Program-made: the position numbers and the translations under genes
Part shown: in pieces, positions 6,438-13,326 of the stretch
How positions within the stretch are numbered: the stretch's first letter is position 1
Layout: each line of letters begins with the position of its first letter
Notes under the pieces: generated by a model
The model's database searches: none
What the model saw: the letters and a program-made list of their open reading frames with translations, nothing else
Told to the model about the DNA's origin: nothing
NCBI GenBank assembly: GCA_904501935.1
Contig: CAJGDA010000019.1
Span: 1 to 17,598, forward strand
Direction: 5' to 3'
From: an uncultured Methanobrevibacter sp.
GTDB taxonomy: Archaea > Methanobacteriota > Methanobacteria > Methanobacteriales > Methanobacteriaceae
DNA length: 17,598 nucleotides

Positions 6438-6483
6438 TTAAAAAATAAAAATTAAAAAAAGAGAGAAACTATGCACTTCTCTC
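6438..6483 (-). terminator. Terminator of the long ribosomal/isoprenoid gene string, overlapping the end of idsA
   Basis: On the minus strand the last codons of idsA form the arm GAGAGAA, followed by a 9-base loop containing the TAG stop and then the arm TTCTCTC. Directly after comes a U-rich tract (TTTTTTTAATTTTTATTTTT). Stem plus T-tract is a standard intrinsic-type terminator, and no gene follows for 760 bases. Confidence 0.8.
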
Positions 6484-7449
6484 AAGTACAAAATCTGCAA
6501 TGTCAACAAGTACCTGTTTAGATGAAGAATCATCCAATATTTCCAGTACTTCTTTGGCTTTATCAACAGATTCTAATGCCAAATTGCGAGCATATTCAAT
6601 AGCACCACAATTTGTTAAAATTTCAATTGCTTCATCTATCTCATCTTGAGAATTATTTTCAGATTTTAGGATTTCAAGCAATCTTCCTGAATCATCACTA
6701 GCTAAACCCTTGATTGCAATAATGGTCATCTTACCTTTAACAATATCTGAACCGATTGGCTTACCTAAGGTCTCTTCATCTGATGCCAAGTCAAGATAAT
6801 CATCTTGAATTTGGAAAGCAAGGCCAATTAAACGTCCATACTCATACATTGCATCAATTACATCATCTTTAGCTCCACCCATAATTGCTCCAGCTTTTGT
6901 AGCTGCCGCAATTAATGCACCAGTTTTTTTGAAAATCATTTCCATGTATTCATCTTCTGTTACATCAAACCTTTCTTCAAAGCCCATATCTGATGCTTGA
7001 CCTTCACAGATTTTTACACATGCATCCGCAACGGTAGCCAAAGCCTTATTGTTTTGGTCAGAGCTAGTCCCTTCAGTTCCAATAATTATTTCAAATGCTT
7101 TTGAGAATAATGTGTCACCAGCCAATATTGCAACATCCTCGCCCCAAACTTTGTGAACAGAAGGCATTCCTCTCCTCATATCATCCTGGTCCATTATATC
7201 ATCATGAATTAATGAAAATGTGTGGATAAGTTCAATAGCGGCAGCAGACTTTAATGCTGATTCGCGAGATCCACCAACGGCTTCAGAGACAATTAATGTT
7301 AAAGCAGGTCTAAGCATTTTTCCACCAGCTCTTGTAAGATAAACTGATGCTTCTGCAAGATTATCAGGAGTAATTGTTGCTAATTCTTCTTCAATGGTTT
7401 TTGTAATATCACCAGAATAACTTCCAAGTACTTCTTTTACATCACTCAT
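6469..7449 (-). CDS. idsA: Short-chain isoprenyl diphosphate synthase (farnesyl/geranylgeranyl diphosphate synthase)
   Basis: The 326-residue protein is a trans-prenyltransferase that joins isopentenyl diphosphate to allylic diphosphates, giving the C15 and C20 chains used for archaeal ether lipids. Diagnostic motifs are GGKMLRP (42-48), the first Asp-rich motif DDIMD (83-87) followed by MRRG, the KT pair near 175, the second Asp-rich motif DDYLD (216-220) and GKPIGSDIVKGK (229-240). Length and order are normal for the family. Residues just before the first Asp-rich motif (TFSLIH) lack a bulky aromatic at the last positions apart from F79, in line with a C20 product, but product length cannot be fixed from this. 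The start has an AAGGAAGG ribosome-binding site, and the gene follows RNase J by 15 bases. It is the last gene before the terminator, and the preceding mvk, ipk and fni genes supply its substrates. Confidence 0.95.
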   Translation of the reverse strand: MSDVKEVLGSYSGDITKTIEEELATITPDNLAEASVYLTRAGGKMLRPALTLIVSEAVGGSRESALKSAAAIELIHTFSLIHDDIMDQDDMRRGMPSVHKVWGEDVAILAGDTLFSKAFEIIIGTEGTSSDQNNKALATVADACVKICEGQASDMGFEERFDVTEDEYMEMIFKKTGALIAAATKAGAIMGGAKDDVIDAMYEYGRLIGLAFQIQDDYLDLASDEETLGKPIGSDIVKGKMTIIAIKGLASDDSGRLLEILKSENNSQDEIDEAIEILTNCGAIEYARNLALESVDKAKEVLEILDDSSSKQVLVDIADFVLERSA

Positions 7450-7464
7450 TTAAATTCCTTCCTT

Positions 7465-8808
7465 TTAACTTTTAAAAACTTGTGCTTGCGCATTTCTTAA
7501 AATATGGATATCATATCCAATTCTGTAACCTTCCTCTTCAGCAAGTTCAGCATAAGCTGAAAGCATTGATAAGTCTCCGTGTGCTGGAATAATATGTTGT
7601 GGTTTTAACATGCGTAAAAATTCCCTATGGTCTTCTCTTCCAGCGTGTCCGGAAACGTGAGCATTAGGATAAATTATTGCACCTTTTAATTTCAATCTCC
7701 TTTCCATAATATGCCTATTTGCAGCATTGGTTGGATTTGGAATAATCGGTGCTGAAATAATAATATTATCACCTTTCTTAATGTTAAACGGAGTCCTGCC
7801 ATTTGCAATTCTTGGAAGCAATGCATCCGGTTCTCCTTGGTGACCTGTAGTTACAAGCAAATAATTAGCCCTATCTTCATCAGCCTTCATTAATGCCTTA
7901 TTTACTGCTTTTGGAGAACCATAAATATTAGCATTTTTCGGCAGCTTTAATATGCCTAATTTTTGAGCTATGCCACAGAATCTCTCCATTGACCTTCCAA
8001 GGAAAAATATTTCCCTATGGCTTTTTTTAGCAATATCCGCAATGGCTTGTACACGTTCAATGTGAGATGAGAATGTTGTAACTATCATACCTGCATCCTC
8101 TTGCAAAGGTCCTTTCATTACATCCTCTAAAATATTACGAGCAATGCGCTCTGAATGAGTTTTAACTTCATTATAATTTATAGCATTAGTTGTTTCTACA
8201 ATTAAAGCGAGTACTCCTTCCCTGCCTAATTCTCTTAATCTTTTGTAATCAGGAGGTGGGGAGACTTTTTGATGGTCATCAAATTTAAAATCCAATGCAT
8301 AAACAATAATCCCTTCTGATGTGTGCAAAACAGGGAATACTGCTTGAGGGATACTGTGAGTTGATTGAACAAACTCCAATGTAATATCTTTTGAAAGTTT
8401 TAACTTATTGCCTGGGTTTAAAGGCGCAATAGTATTGGTTACTTTAAATTTACGTTCGCCTTTAATTTGTTTTTCAATTAAAGCCGCAGTATATGGTGTT
8501 CCAATTAATGGTGCATCATATCTGTGAGCTAATTTGGCAACAGCACCAATATGATCTAAGTGACCGTGTGAAAAGACTATTCCTTTAACTTTTCCGTCAA
8601 CATCCTTCATTAATGTATCATCAGGAATAACTCCTCTTTCAATTAAATCTAAACTATGCATTCTGTCGATATCAGTATCTTCATGCATGCTAATCCTGTC
8701 AAGATGAATACCCATGTCAAAAATGATTACATCGTCACCAATTTTGACTGCAGTCATGTTTTTCCCGACTTCCTGATATCCTCCAATAGCGATTACTTCT
8801 ACACTCAT
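7465..8808 (-). CDS. rnj: Archaeal RNase J (beta-CASP metallo-beta-lactamase ribonuclease)
   Basis: The 447-residue protein is a metallo-beta-lactamase nuclease of the beta-CASP group, in archaea a 5'-3' exoribonuclease for RNA decay and maturation. Zinc-binding motifs are visible: HGHLDH (81-86), H151 in STHSIPQ, and D173 in YALDFKFDDH. Beta-CASP elements follow: E205 (motif A region), H388 in SGHAGREDH (motif B) and H410 in IPAHGD (motif C). The length matches archaeal RNase J, which lacks the C-terminal extension of bacterial RNase J. Its ribosome-binding site AGGAGATGA includes the TGA stop of fni, only four bases from the ATG, so the two genes are probably translationally coupled. It sits inside the isoprenoid gene run, which is not obviously related to RNA decay; the arrangement is known in relatives. 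Confidence 0.94.
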   Translation of the reverse strand: MSVEVIAIGGYQEVGKNMTAVKIGDDVIIFDMGIHLDRISMHEDTDIDRMHSLDLIERGVIPDDTLMKDVDGKVKGIVFSHGHLDHIGAVAKLAHRYDAPLIGTPYTAALIEKQIKGERKFKVTNTIAPLNPGNKLKLSKDITLEFVQSTHSIPQAVFPVLHTSEGIIVYALDFKFDDHQKVSPPPDYKRLRELGREGVLALIVETTNAINYNEVKTHSERIARNILEDVMKGPLQEDAGMIVTTFSSHIERVQAIADIAKKSHREIFFLGRSMERFCGIAQKLGILKLPKNANIYGSPKAVNKALMKADEDRANYLLVTTGHQGEPDALLPRIANGRTPFNIKKGDNIIISAPIIPNPTNAANRHIMERRLKLKGAIIYPNAHVSGHAGREDHREFLRMLKPQHIIPAHGDLSMLSAYAELAEEEGYRIGYDIHILRNAQAQVFKS

Positions 8809-8811
8809 GTT

Positions 8812-9858
8812 TCATCTCCTTGAATAATTTTTTGTGTTAATACCTCTTTCATTTAGCCATTCCCTTGTTTTCCCGCGAATAACTATTTTAGATTGTTTTA
8901 ATTCTTCAATGTTACAAGCTCCCACTAAAAACATTGCAAGCCTTAATGAATCATTGAATCTTTGAATAAATTTATTTAAATGATCTTGAGAAGAAGAATT
9001 CTTTAAAAATGGTAATGCCATGCCCACAGCATCTGCTCCAAGAGCAATAGCTTTTGCGGCTTCAAGACCATTGCGAATTCCTCCAGATGAGATTACTGGA
9101 ACATCAACTGCATCAACAACTTCAGCAGTACTAATGGCTGTTGGAATTCCCCAATCCCAAAATATTTCGCCCAAATACCTGTCTTCTGCACGATAGGTTT
9201 CGACAGCTGCCCAACTGGTTCCGCCAGCTCCCTCAATATCAATATAATTAACTCCCGCATCAACCAATAATTTAGCTGATTCGGCTGAAATTCCACAGCC
9301 AGTTTCTTTTGCAAGAACTGGAATGCTTACAGAATCGGTAATTTGGCTTATTAAATCAATATATCCTCTTGCATCCAAATCTCCCTCCGGTTGAATTGAT
9401 TCCTGAAGAGGGTTTAAATGAATAGCTAAAATATCCGCATCTAAAATTTCAACAGCTTTTTCAGCCAAGTTCAATTGTGGCGCCCCAATATTTCCAACCA
9501 ACAAACAATCTGGAGCATTTTCACGGACAACAGTATAGGTATCTTCTAATTCTGGATGCTCACAAGCTGCTCTTTGAGATCCAACACCCATAGCAATTCC
9601 ATTATTTTCAGCGGCAATTGCTAATTGTTTATTAACTTCTTTTGCAGCAGGATGACCTCCAGTAATAGCTGTTATAAATAAAGGTGAGTCTAATTTTTTA
9701 CCAAAAACATCAGTTGACAAATCGATTTCTTGCTTGTCGATTTCTGGTAAAACATTATGAATTAATTCAATGTCTTCAAATCCATTAGTTTTATCTTTAA
9801 ACTCCACATCATAATTTTCACATATTAATAAATGCTCTAACTTTCTATCTGAAATCAT
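8812..9858 (-). CDS. fni: Type 2 isopentenyl diphosphate isomerase (FMN-dependent)
   Basis: The 348-residue protein converts isopentenyl diphosphate to dimethylallyl diphosphate with reduced FMN, giving the starter unit for prenyl chain synthesis. It shows the TIM-barrel features of the family: R5-K6 with H9 at the N-terminus, TAITGGHP (63-70), GSQRAA (93-98), VGNIGAPQL (121-129), HLNPLQESIQPEGD (147-160) carrying the catalytic Q156 and metal-binding E, GAGGTSW (210-216), and the FMN phosphate motifs SSGGIRNG (257-264) and GADAVGMA (274-281). The length is typical. The ATG at 9858 lies one base after the ipk stop and is preceded by GGGGA, which falls in the loop of a possible hairpin. Its operon partners ipk and idsA act immediately before and after it. 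Confidence 0.95.
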   Translation of the reverse strand: MISDRKLEHLLICENYDVEFKDKTNGFEDIELIHNVLPEIDKQEIDLSTDVFGKKLDSPLFITAITGGHPAAKEVNKQLAIAAENNGIAMGVGSQRAACEHPELEDTYTVVRENAPDCLLVGNIGAPQLNLAEKAVEILDADILAIHLNPLQESIQPEGDLDARGYIDLISQITDSVSIPVLAKETGCGISAESAKLLVDAGVNYIDIEGAGGTSWAAVETYRAEDRYLGEIFWDWGIPTAISTAEVVDAVDVPVISSGGIRNGLEAAKAIALGADAVGMALPFLKNSSSQDHLNKFIQRFNDSLRLAMFLVGACNIEELKQSKIVIRGKTREWLNERGINTKNYSRR

Positions 9859-9884
9859 ACTAATTTCCCCTTGAAATTATAGTA
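9857..9884 (-). repeat. Hairpin across the ipk stop and fni start
   Basis: On the minus strand 9873-9884 pairs with 9857-9867: a continuous 7-base core (TAATTTC with GAAATTA) extends through a two-base bulge to a further four or five pairs. The 5-base loop AAGGG holds part of the fni ribosome-binding site, while the ipk stop and the fni ATG lie in the 3' arm. Such a structure could hide the fni start until ribosomes finishing ipk open it. This is a prediction from pairing only. Confidence 0.4.
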
Positions 9885-10660
9885 CCTTTAACTTCTTCGT
9901 TTTCCAAAACTTTAAAAATGTTATTTTCAACTTCAGCATTTATTATCTTAGATTCAATTCCTAAATCCGCTAAATATAATAATTCTTTAATTTTTCCAAC
10001 CATTCCACCGGTAACATCGACATTTGTTGTTCCTTCCAATGTATCCAAATCTTCAAGAGAAGAAAATTTATCAAAAAATATTGCATCGTCATGGGTCTTA
10101 GGGTTCTTGTTATAAACTCCATCAACATCCGTTCCAAGAATTACTCTATCAGGGTTGAGATTCATTGCCAAATACTGAATTAGTTGATCACCTGAAATTA
10201 CACAGATTTCCAATTCATCATCCAATACAACATCACCGTAAATTACTGGAATAAAACCTTTTTTCAAATATTTTTTAAATGAATCAAGATTGCCATGAGT
10301 AATTCTTTTATTTGCTGCTGTCATAAAACTTGAAGCAGGAATTGCAACAACAGGCAAACCCTCTTCGATAAATTCTTCGCAAATCAACATGTTCAATTTT
10401 TTAACGGCATTCTGAGTTTTGCAAAATCCTATCCTCTTTTGAGGATACTCTGATTTATCGAATTTCTCACCAATCTTATACTCTTTAGCTGGCGGATGTC
10501 CAAATGAGCCTGCACCATGGACGATAATTAACTCCTTTGATGATTTATCAAGTGAAGCCTTGATTTCTAAAGCAATCCTTTTAAGACTTTTTACATCAAT
10601 TTCACTTTCTTTGGAGTCTTTATTAGTTAATATACTTCCACCAATCTTTAAAATAATCAT
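9860..10660 (-). CDS. ipk: Isopentenyl phosphate kinase
   Basis: The 266-residue protein is an amino acid kinase-fold enzyme that phosphorylates isopentenyl phosphate to isopentenyl diphosphate with ATP, the defining step of the archaeal mevalonate route. Visible motifs are ILKIGGSILTNK (3-14) with the ATP-phosphate Lys and Gly loop, VHGAGSFGH (47-55) whose final His55 is the substrate-phosphate His specific to this family, SGDQLIQ (156-162), VILGTDVDGVYNKNP (173-187) and DVTGGMVGKI (215-224). The His marks it as isopentenyl phosphate kinase rather than glutamate 5-kinase or UMP kinase. I chose ATG 10660, which gives the family N-terminus; longer frames run into mvk. It starts four bases after the mvk stop, and the ribosome-binding site (GTGAT) overlaps that stop, suggesting coupled translation. 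Confidence 0.95.
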   Translation of the reverse strand: MIILKIGGSILTNKDSKESEIDVKSLKRIALEIKASLDKSSKELIIVHGAGSFGHPPAKEYKIGEKFDKSEYPQKRIGFCKTQNAVKKLNMLICEEFIEEGLPVVAIPASSFMTAANKRITHGNLDSFKKYLKKGFIPVIYGDVVLDDELEICVISGDQLIQYLAMNLNPDRVILGTDVDGVYNKNPKTHDDAIFFDKFSSLEDLDTLEGTTNVDVTGGMVGKIKELLYLADLGIESKIINAEVENNIFKVLENEEVKGTIISRGN

Positions 10661-10664
10661 AAAA

Positions 10665-11627
10665 TCACATATAAACCCTTGAAGAGACACCCCTTCGAGT
10701 GAATTTAACCTTCAAAATGTTGTCATCACGAGCAATAGCTTCTGCTACCTCATCAACTTTTCCAGGACATAATGCTATAATGCTGCCTCCTCCACCTGCG
10801 CCAGTAGTTTTGGAACCAATAGCTCCGGCTTCTCTAGCATTATATACCATACGAGATAACTCAAGCGTATTCACTCCAATAACATCCAAAAATCCGTGAT
10901 TTATGTTCATCAATTCCCCGATTTTATTGTAATCCTTTTTTAAAATTGCTTGTTTGGCATAGTTTGTCAAGTTTCCCATAGATGAAATAACGGGATTGAT
11001 AATTTTTGGATTTCTCATTTTTAGGTTTTTAACGTCTTTAACCATTTTTCCAGTATTTCCATGCTTTGTAGTATATCCTACAACAAAAGGGGCGTCAAAA
11101 TTGACTTTGAAGCGCTCCACTTTTTTATTTCTGGATAAGTAAACAAGCCCCCCGTATGTGGAAACAAGAGTATCCAGAGGACTGGCAACCCCTTGAACGG
11201 CTTGCTCAACCATATGAGCATCATGAGCTAAAGACCTTTTATTGAAACGAACATTATGATATCTATATAATGCAGCAAGCGTTGCTACTGTAACAGCCGC
11301 AGATGAACCAAGTCCAGAACCAATAGGAACATTTGATGATAATGTTATCTCTATTGGAGAATGGTCGTGTGCTCTGTAAAGAGATTCTAAAATGTATCTG
11401 ATAATACCTGGTTTTCCTTTTGTCAGGACATATTTCTTTTCCTTTGAAAGCAGTACTGCTTCAAATCCTATATCAGGTGCTTTAAAAATAGACCTTTCGG
11501 ATTCAGATTCCTTAATTGTAATATATGCTCTTTTATTGACTGCCCCTGCAATAGCAGGTTCTCCATAAACTACAGAATGTTCACCGAATAAAATAGTTTT
11601 TGCCGGAGCAGAAGCCTTAGCTATCAT
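10665..11627 (-). CDS. mvk: Mevalonate kinase (GHMP family)
   Basis: The 320-residue protein phosphorylates mevalonate to mevalonate 5-phosphate, feeding the lipid-precursor pathway. GHMP kinase motifs appear in order: substrate-binding PAKTILFGEHSVVYGEPA (8-25) with K10 and E16-H17, the phosphate loop PIGSGLGSSAA (101-111), SPLDTLVSTYGG (149-160) with catalytic D152, and the C-terminal motif TGAGGGGSI (275-283). The length fits archaeal mevalonate kinases. The ATG at 11627 has an AGGTG site that begins in the stop of the MEMO-family gene. Enzymes for the step between mevalonate phosphate and isopentenyl phosphate are not in the window. Confidence 0.95.
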   Translation of the reverse strand: MIAKASAPAKTILFGEHSVVYGEPAIAGAVNKRAYITIKESESERSIFKAPDIGFEAVLLSKEKKYVLTKGKPGIIRYILESLYRAHDHSPIEITLSSNVPIGSGLGSSAAVTVATLAALYRYHNVRFNKRSLAHDAHMVEQAVQGVASPLDTLVSTYGGLVYLSRNKKVERFKVNFDAPFVVGYTTKHGNTGKMVKDVKNLKMRNPKIINPVISSMGNLTNYAKQAILKKDYNKIGELMNINHGFLDVIGVNTLELSRMVYNAREAGAIGSKTTGAGGGGSIIALCPGKVDEVAEAIARDDNILKVKFTRRGVSSRVYM

Positions 11628-11636
11628 AAAAACACC

Positions 11637-12485
11637 TTATTTAAAAATTCCAGAAGCATAACCTACAACCGAAGTGAAGTCCCCAGTAACATCACCGCTT
11701 GTTCGATAAGCAAATAACTCACAAGTATTCATCTCACGTCTTTTAGAAAGGGAGATTGCAGTCATTACTGGACCATAACCACACATTGTAATATTATATT
11801 GTATGACTTCCTCAAATAATTTGAACTCATTCATTTCCTCAATATCTTCTAAAACAAATCCATCAACCTTATTAGCCTTTTCCTGATTATTGAAATGAGA
11901 TAAATCAGTACTTGCAATAATGCAATATGATTTATCCAATTTTTTCCCCGCTTCAAAAATGGCATTTGCCAAATCATTTGAAGTGATGAAATCCTGTCTG
12001 CCCATTGTAATTGGAACTATTTTAAAATCAGAAGAAAAATATTGTAAAAATGGCAGTTGAACTTCTATGCTATGTTCACGAATGTGAGCTTGATAATCTG
12101 CGCTTGCAATATCTGAAACAGATATTATCTCATCTGCAAATTCGCCATCAACTTCTACACTGCCTAAGGGGGTAATCCATTCCCCTTCATTAAAAACAGA
12201 AATTTCACTGCCAAAACCTGTATGGTTAGGACTTAAAATGATGAAAACTTCAGGAAAACCATTTTCAACAATTTTGCAATAGCCATGGGAAGCTACTGCA
12301 CCTGAATATTGGTAACCTGCATGCGGAACCATAACATTGATAGGGTAATCTGAACCTTCAAAATCATTTATCTCAGGAATAAAACCAACGCCAGAATCAT
12401 CTAAAAAACAACTTTCAATAATTCTTTTTAGATTTTCAGCATCGCGCGGATAGAATGCTCCAGCAACAGCAGGTTGTCTTATCAT
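11637..12485 (-). CDS. MEMO1 family protein (extradiol dioxygenase fold)
   Basis: The 282-residue protein belongs to the MEMO family, related by fold to class III extradiol dioxygenases. Conserved features are RQPAVAGAFYP (3-13), VPHAGYQYSG (53-62) with H55, SPNHTG (85-90) with H88, REHSIEVQLPFLQY (136-149), STDLSHF (192-198) and C235 in TMCGYGP. H55, H88 and C235 correspond to the metal-site residues (His, His, Cys) described for human MEMO1. No archaeal reaction is established, and I assign none. It is placed between rps2 and mvk with gaps of about 9 bases on both sides, so it is almost certainly cotranscribed; conserved neighbourhood with mevalonate-pathway genes may hint at a link to isoprenoid synthesis, which is only a guess. 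Confidence 0.92.
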   Translation of the reverse strand: MIRQPAVAGAFYPRDAENLKRIIESCFLDDSGVGFIPEINDFEGSDYPINVMVPHAGYQYSGAVASHGYCKIVENGFPEVFIILSPNHTGFGSEISVFNEGEWITPLGSVEVDGEFADEIISVSDIASADYQAHIREHSIEVQLPFLQYFSSDFKIVPITMGRQDFITSNDLANAIFEAGKKLDKSYCIIASTDLSHFNNQEKANKVDGFVLEDIEEMNEFKLFEEVIQYNITMCGYGPVMTAISLSKRREMNTCELFAYRTSGDVTGDFTSVVGYASGIFK

Positions 12486-12494
12486 TTATCTCAC

Positions 12495-13097
12495 TTAAAA
12501 TTTAAGTTCAAAGTCAGTAGCTTCAATATCTAAGTCACCGTCTTCAGGAATAGTTCCTCTTTCTCTTAAGATTTGTCTTGCAAGTAACCAGTAAACTAAT
12601 GCGATAGCTTTTCTACCTTTGTTGTTTACAGGAACTGCAATATCAACAAAACTGAGTAAGTTTTCAGTATCACATAATGCAATAACTGGAATTCCATTTT
12701 GTTTGGATTCTAAAATAGCTTGTGCATCAGATCTTGGGTCAGTTACAACGATAATCTTTGGTTCAATGAATTTAGCATAATTTGGGTTGGTTAAAGTACC
12801 AGGGATGAATCTACCAGGAATGGTTTTTGCACCGGTAATTTCACCGAATTTTTTAACAGGAGCTTGACCGTATTGACGGGTAGCCACTACTAAAATATCA
12901 TCTGGGTCATATTTTGCTAAAAGTTTTGCAATTTGTCTGATTCTTTCATCAGTTTTTTGAATATCTAATACATATAAACCGTCAGATCTTACTCTGAAAA
13001 TGTATTTTTCCATATCACTAGTTTTTTGTTGGGTTCCTATATGTAAACCAGCTGCTAAATAATTATCTAAATCTATTAAAAGTTCGTCATTTGCCAT
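12495..13097 (-). CDS. rps2: Small ribosomal subunit protein uS2
   Basis: The 200-residue protein is ribosomal protein S2 (archaeal/eukaryotic SA type), part of the head-platform junction of the 30S subunit. Recognisable segments are LAAGLHIGTQQKTSDM near the N-terminus, ILVVATRQYGQAPV, GRFIPGTLTNP and VVTDPRSDAQAILES, followed by PVIALCDTEN. It has the short archaeal length and lacks the bacterial coiled-coil insertion. The ATG at 13097 is chosen because AGGTGAT lies four bases upstream; a GTG three codons earlier would overlap that site. It follows the ferredoxin gene by 13 bases. The stop lies inside a 15-base AT-rich palindrome (12493-12507). Confidence 0.96.
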   Translation of the reverse strand: MANDELLIDLDNYLAAGLHIGTQQKTSDMEKYIFRVRSDGLYVLDIQKTDERIRQIAKLLAKYDPDDILVVATRQYGQAPVKKFGEITGAKTIPGRFIPGTLTNPNYAKFIEPKIIVVTDPRSDAQAILESKQNGIPVIALCDTENLLSFVDIAVPVNNKGRKAIALVYWLLARQILRERGTIPEDGDLDIEATDFELKF

Positions 13098-13110
13098 TTT
13101 TATCACCTAT

Positions 13111-13305
13111 TTAATCTTCATCTTCAATTTTTACACATTCATTAGGACAAACGTCCATACATACTTCACAATAACTGCATTCTGAAGGGTCAGTAATTAC
13201 AATTTTGTCTCCTTCAAGAACTAATACTTCCATCGGGCAAACATCAGCACATTCTGCGCAGTCAGCACCATCACATTTATCATAATCAATAGTTACTTTT
13301 GCCAT
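13111..13305 (-). CDS. Small 2x[4Fe-4S] ferredoxin-type protein
   Basis: The 64-residue acidic protein has two [4Fe-4S] motifs and nothing else. The first, C11-x4-C16-x2-C19-x3-C23-P, has four rather than two residues between the first two cysteines; the second, starting near residue 42, is a standard C-x2-C-x2-C-x3-C-P. It is presumably a soluble cytoplasmic electron carrier, redox partner unknown. ATG 13305 is chosen because a GGGGGAGA site lies just upstream; the next upstream start candidate, a TTG at 13320, overlaps that site. It is placed between eno and rps2 with a gap of about 20 bases after eno and 13 before rps2, so it is cotranscribed with translation genes. Another Fe-S protein of the same string is RpoD. 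Confidence 0.9.
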   Translation of the reverse strand: MAKVTIDYDKCDGADCAECADVCPMEVLVLEGDKIVITDPSECSYCEVCMDVCPNECVKIEDED

Positions 13306-13326
13306 ATTATTCTCCCCCAAAACATT

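Noticed and set aside
9860..10660. Assignment as glutamate 5-kinase or UMP kinase
   Set aside because: The GAGSFGH motif with the family-specific His and the mevalonate-pathway neighbours fit isopentenyl phosphate kinase better.
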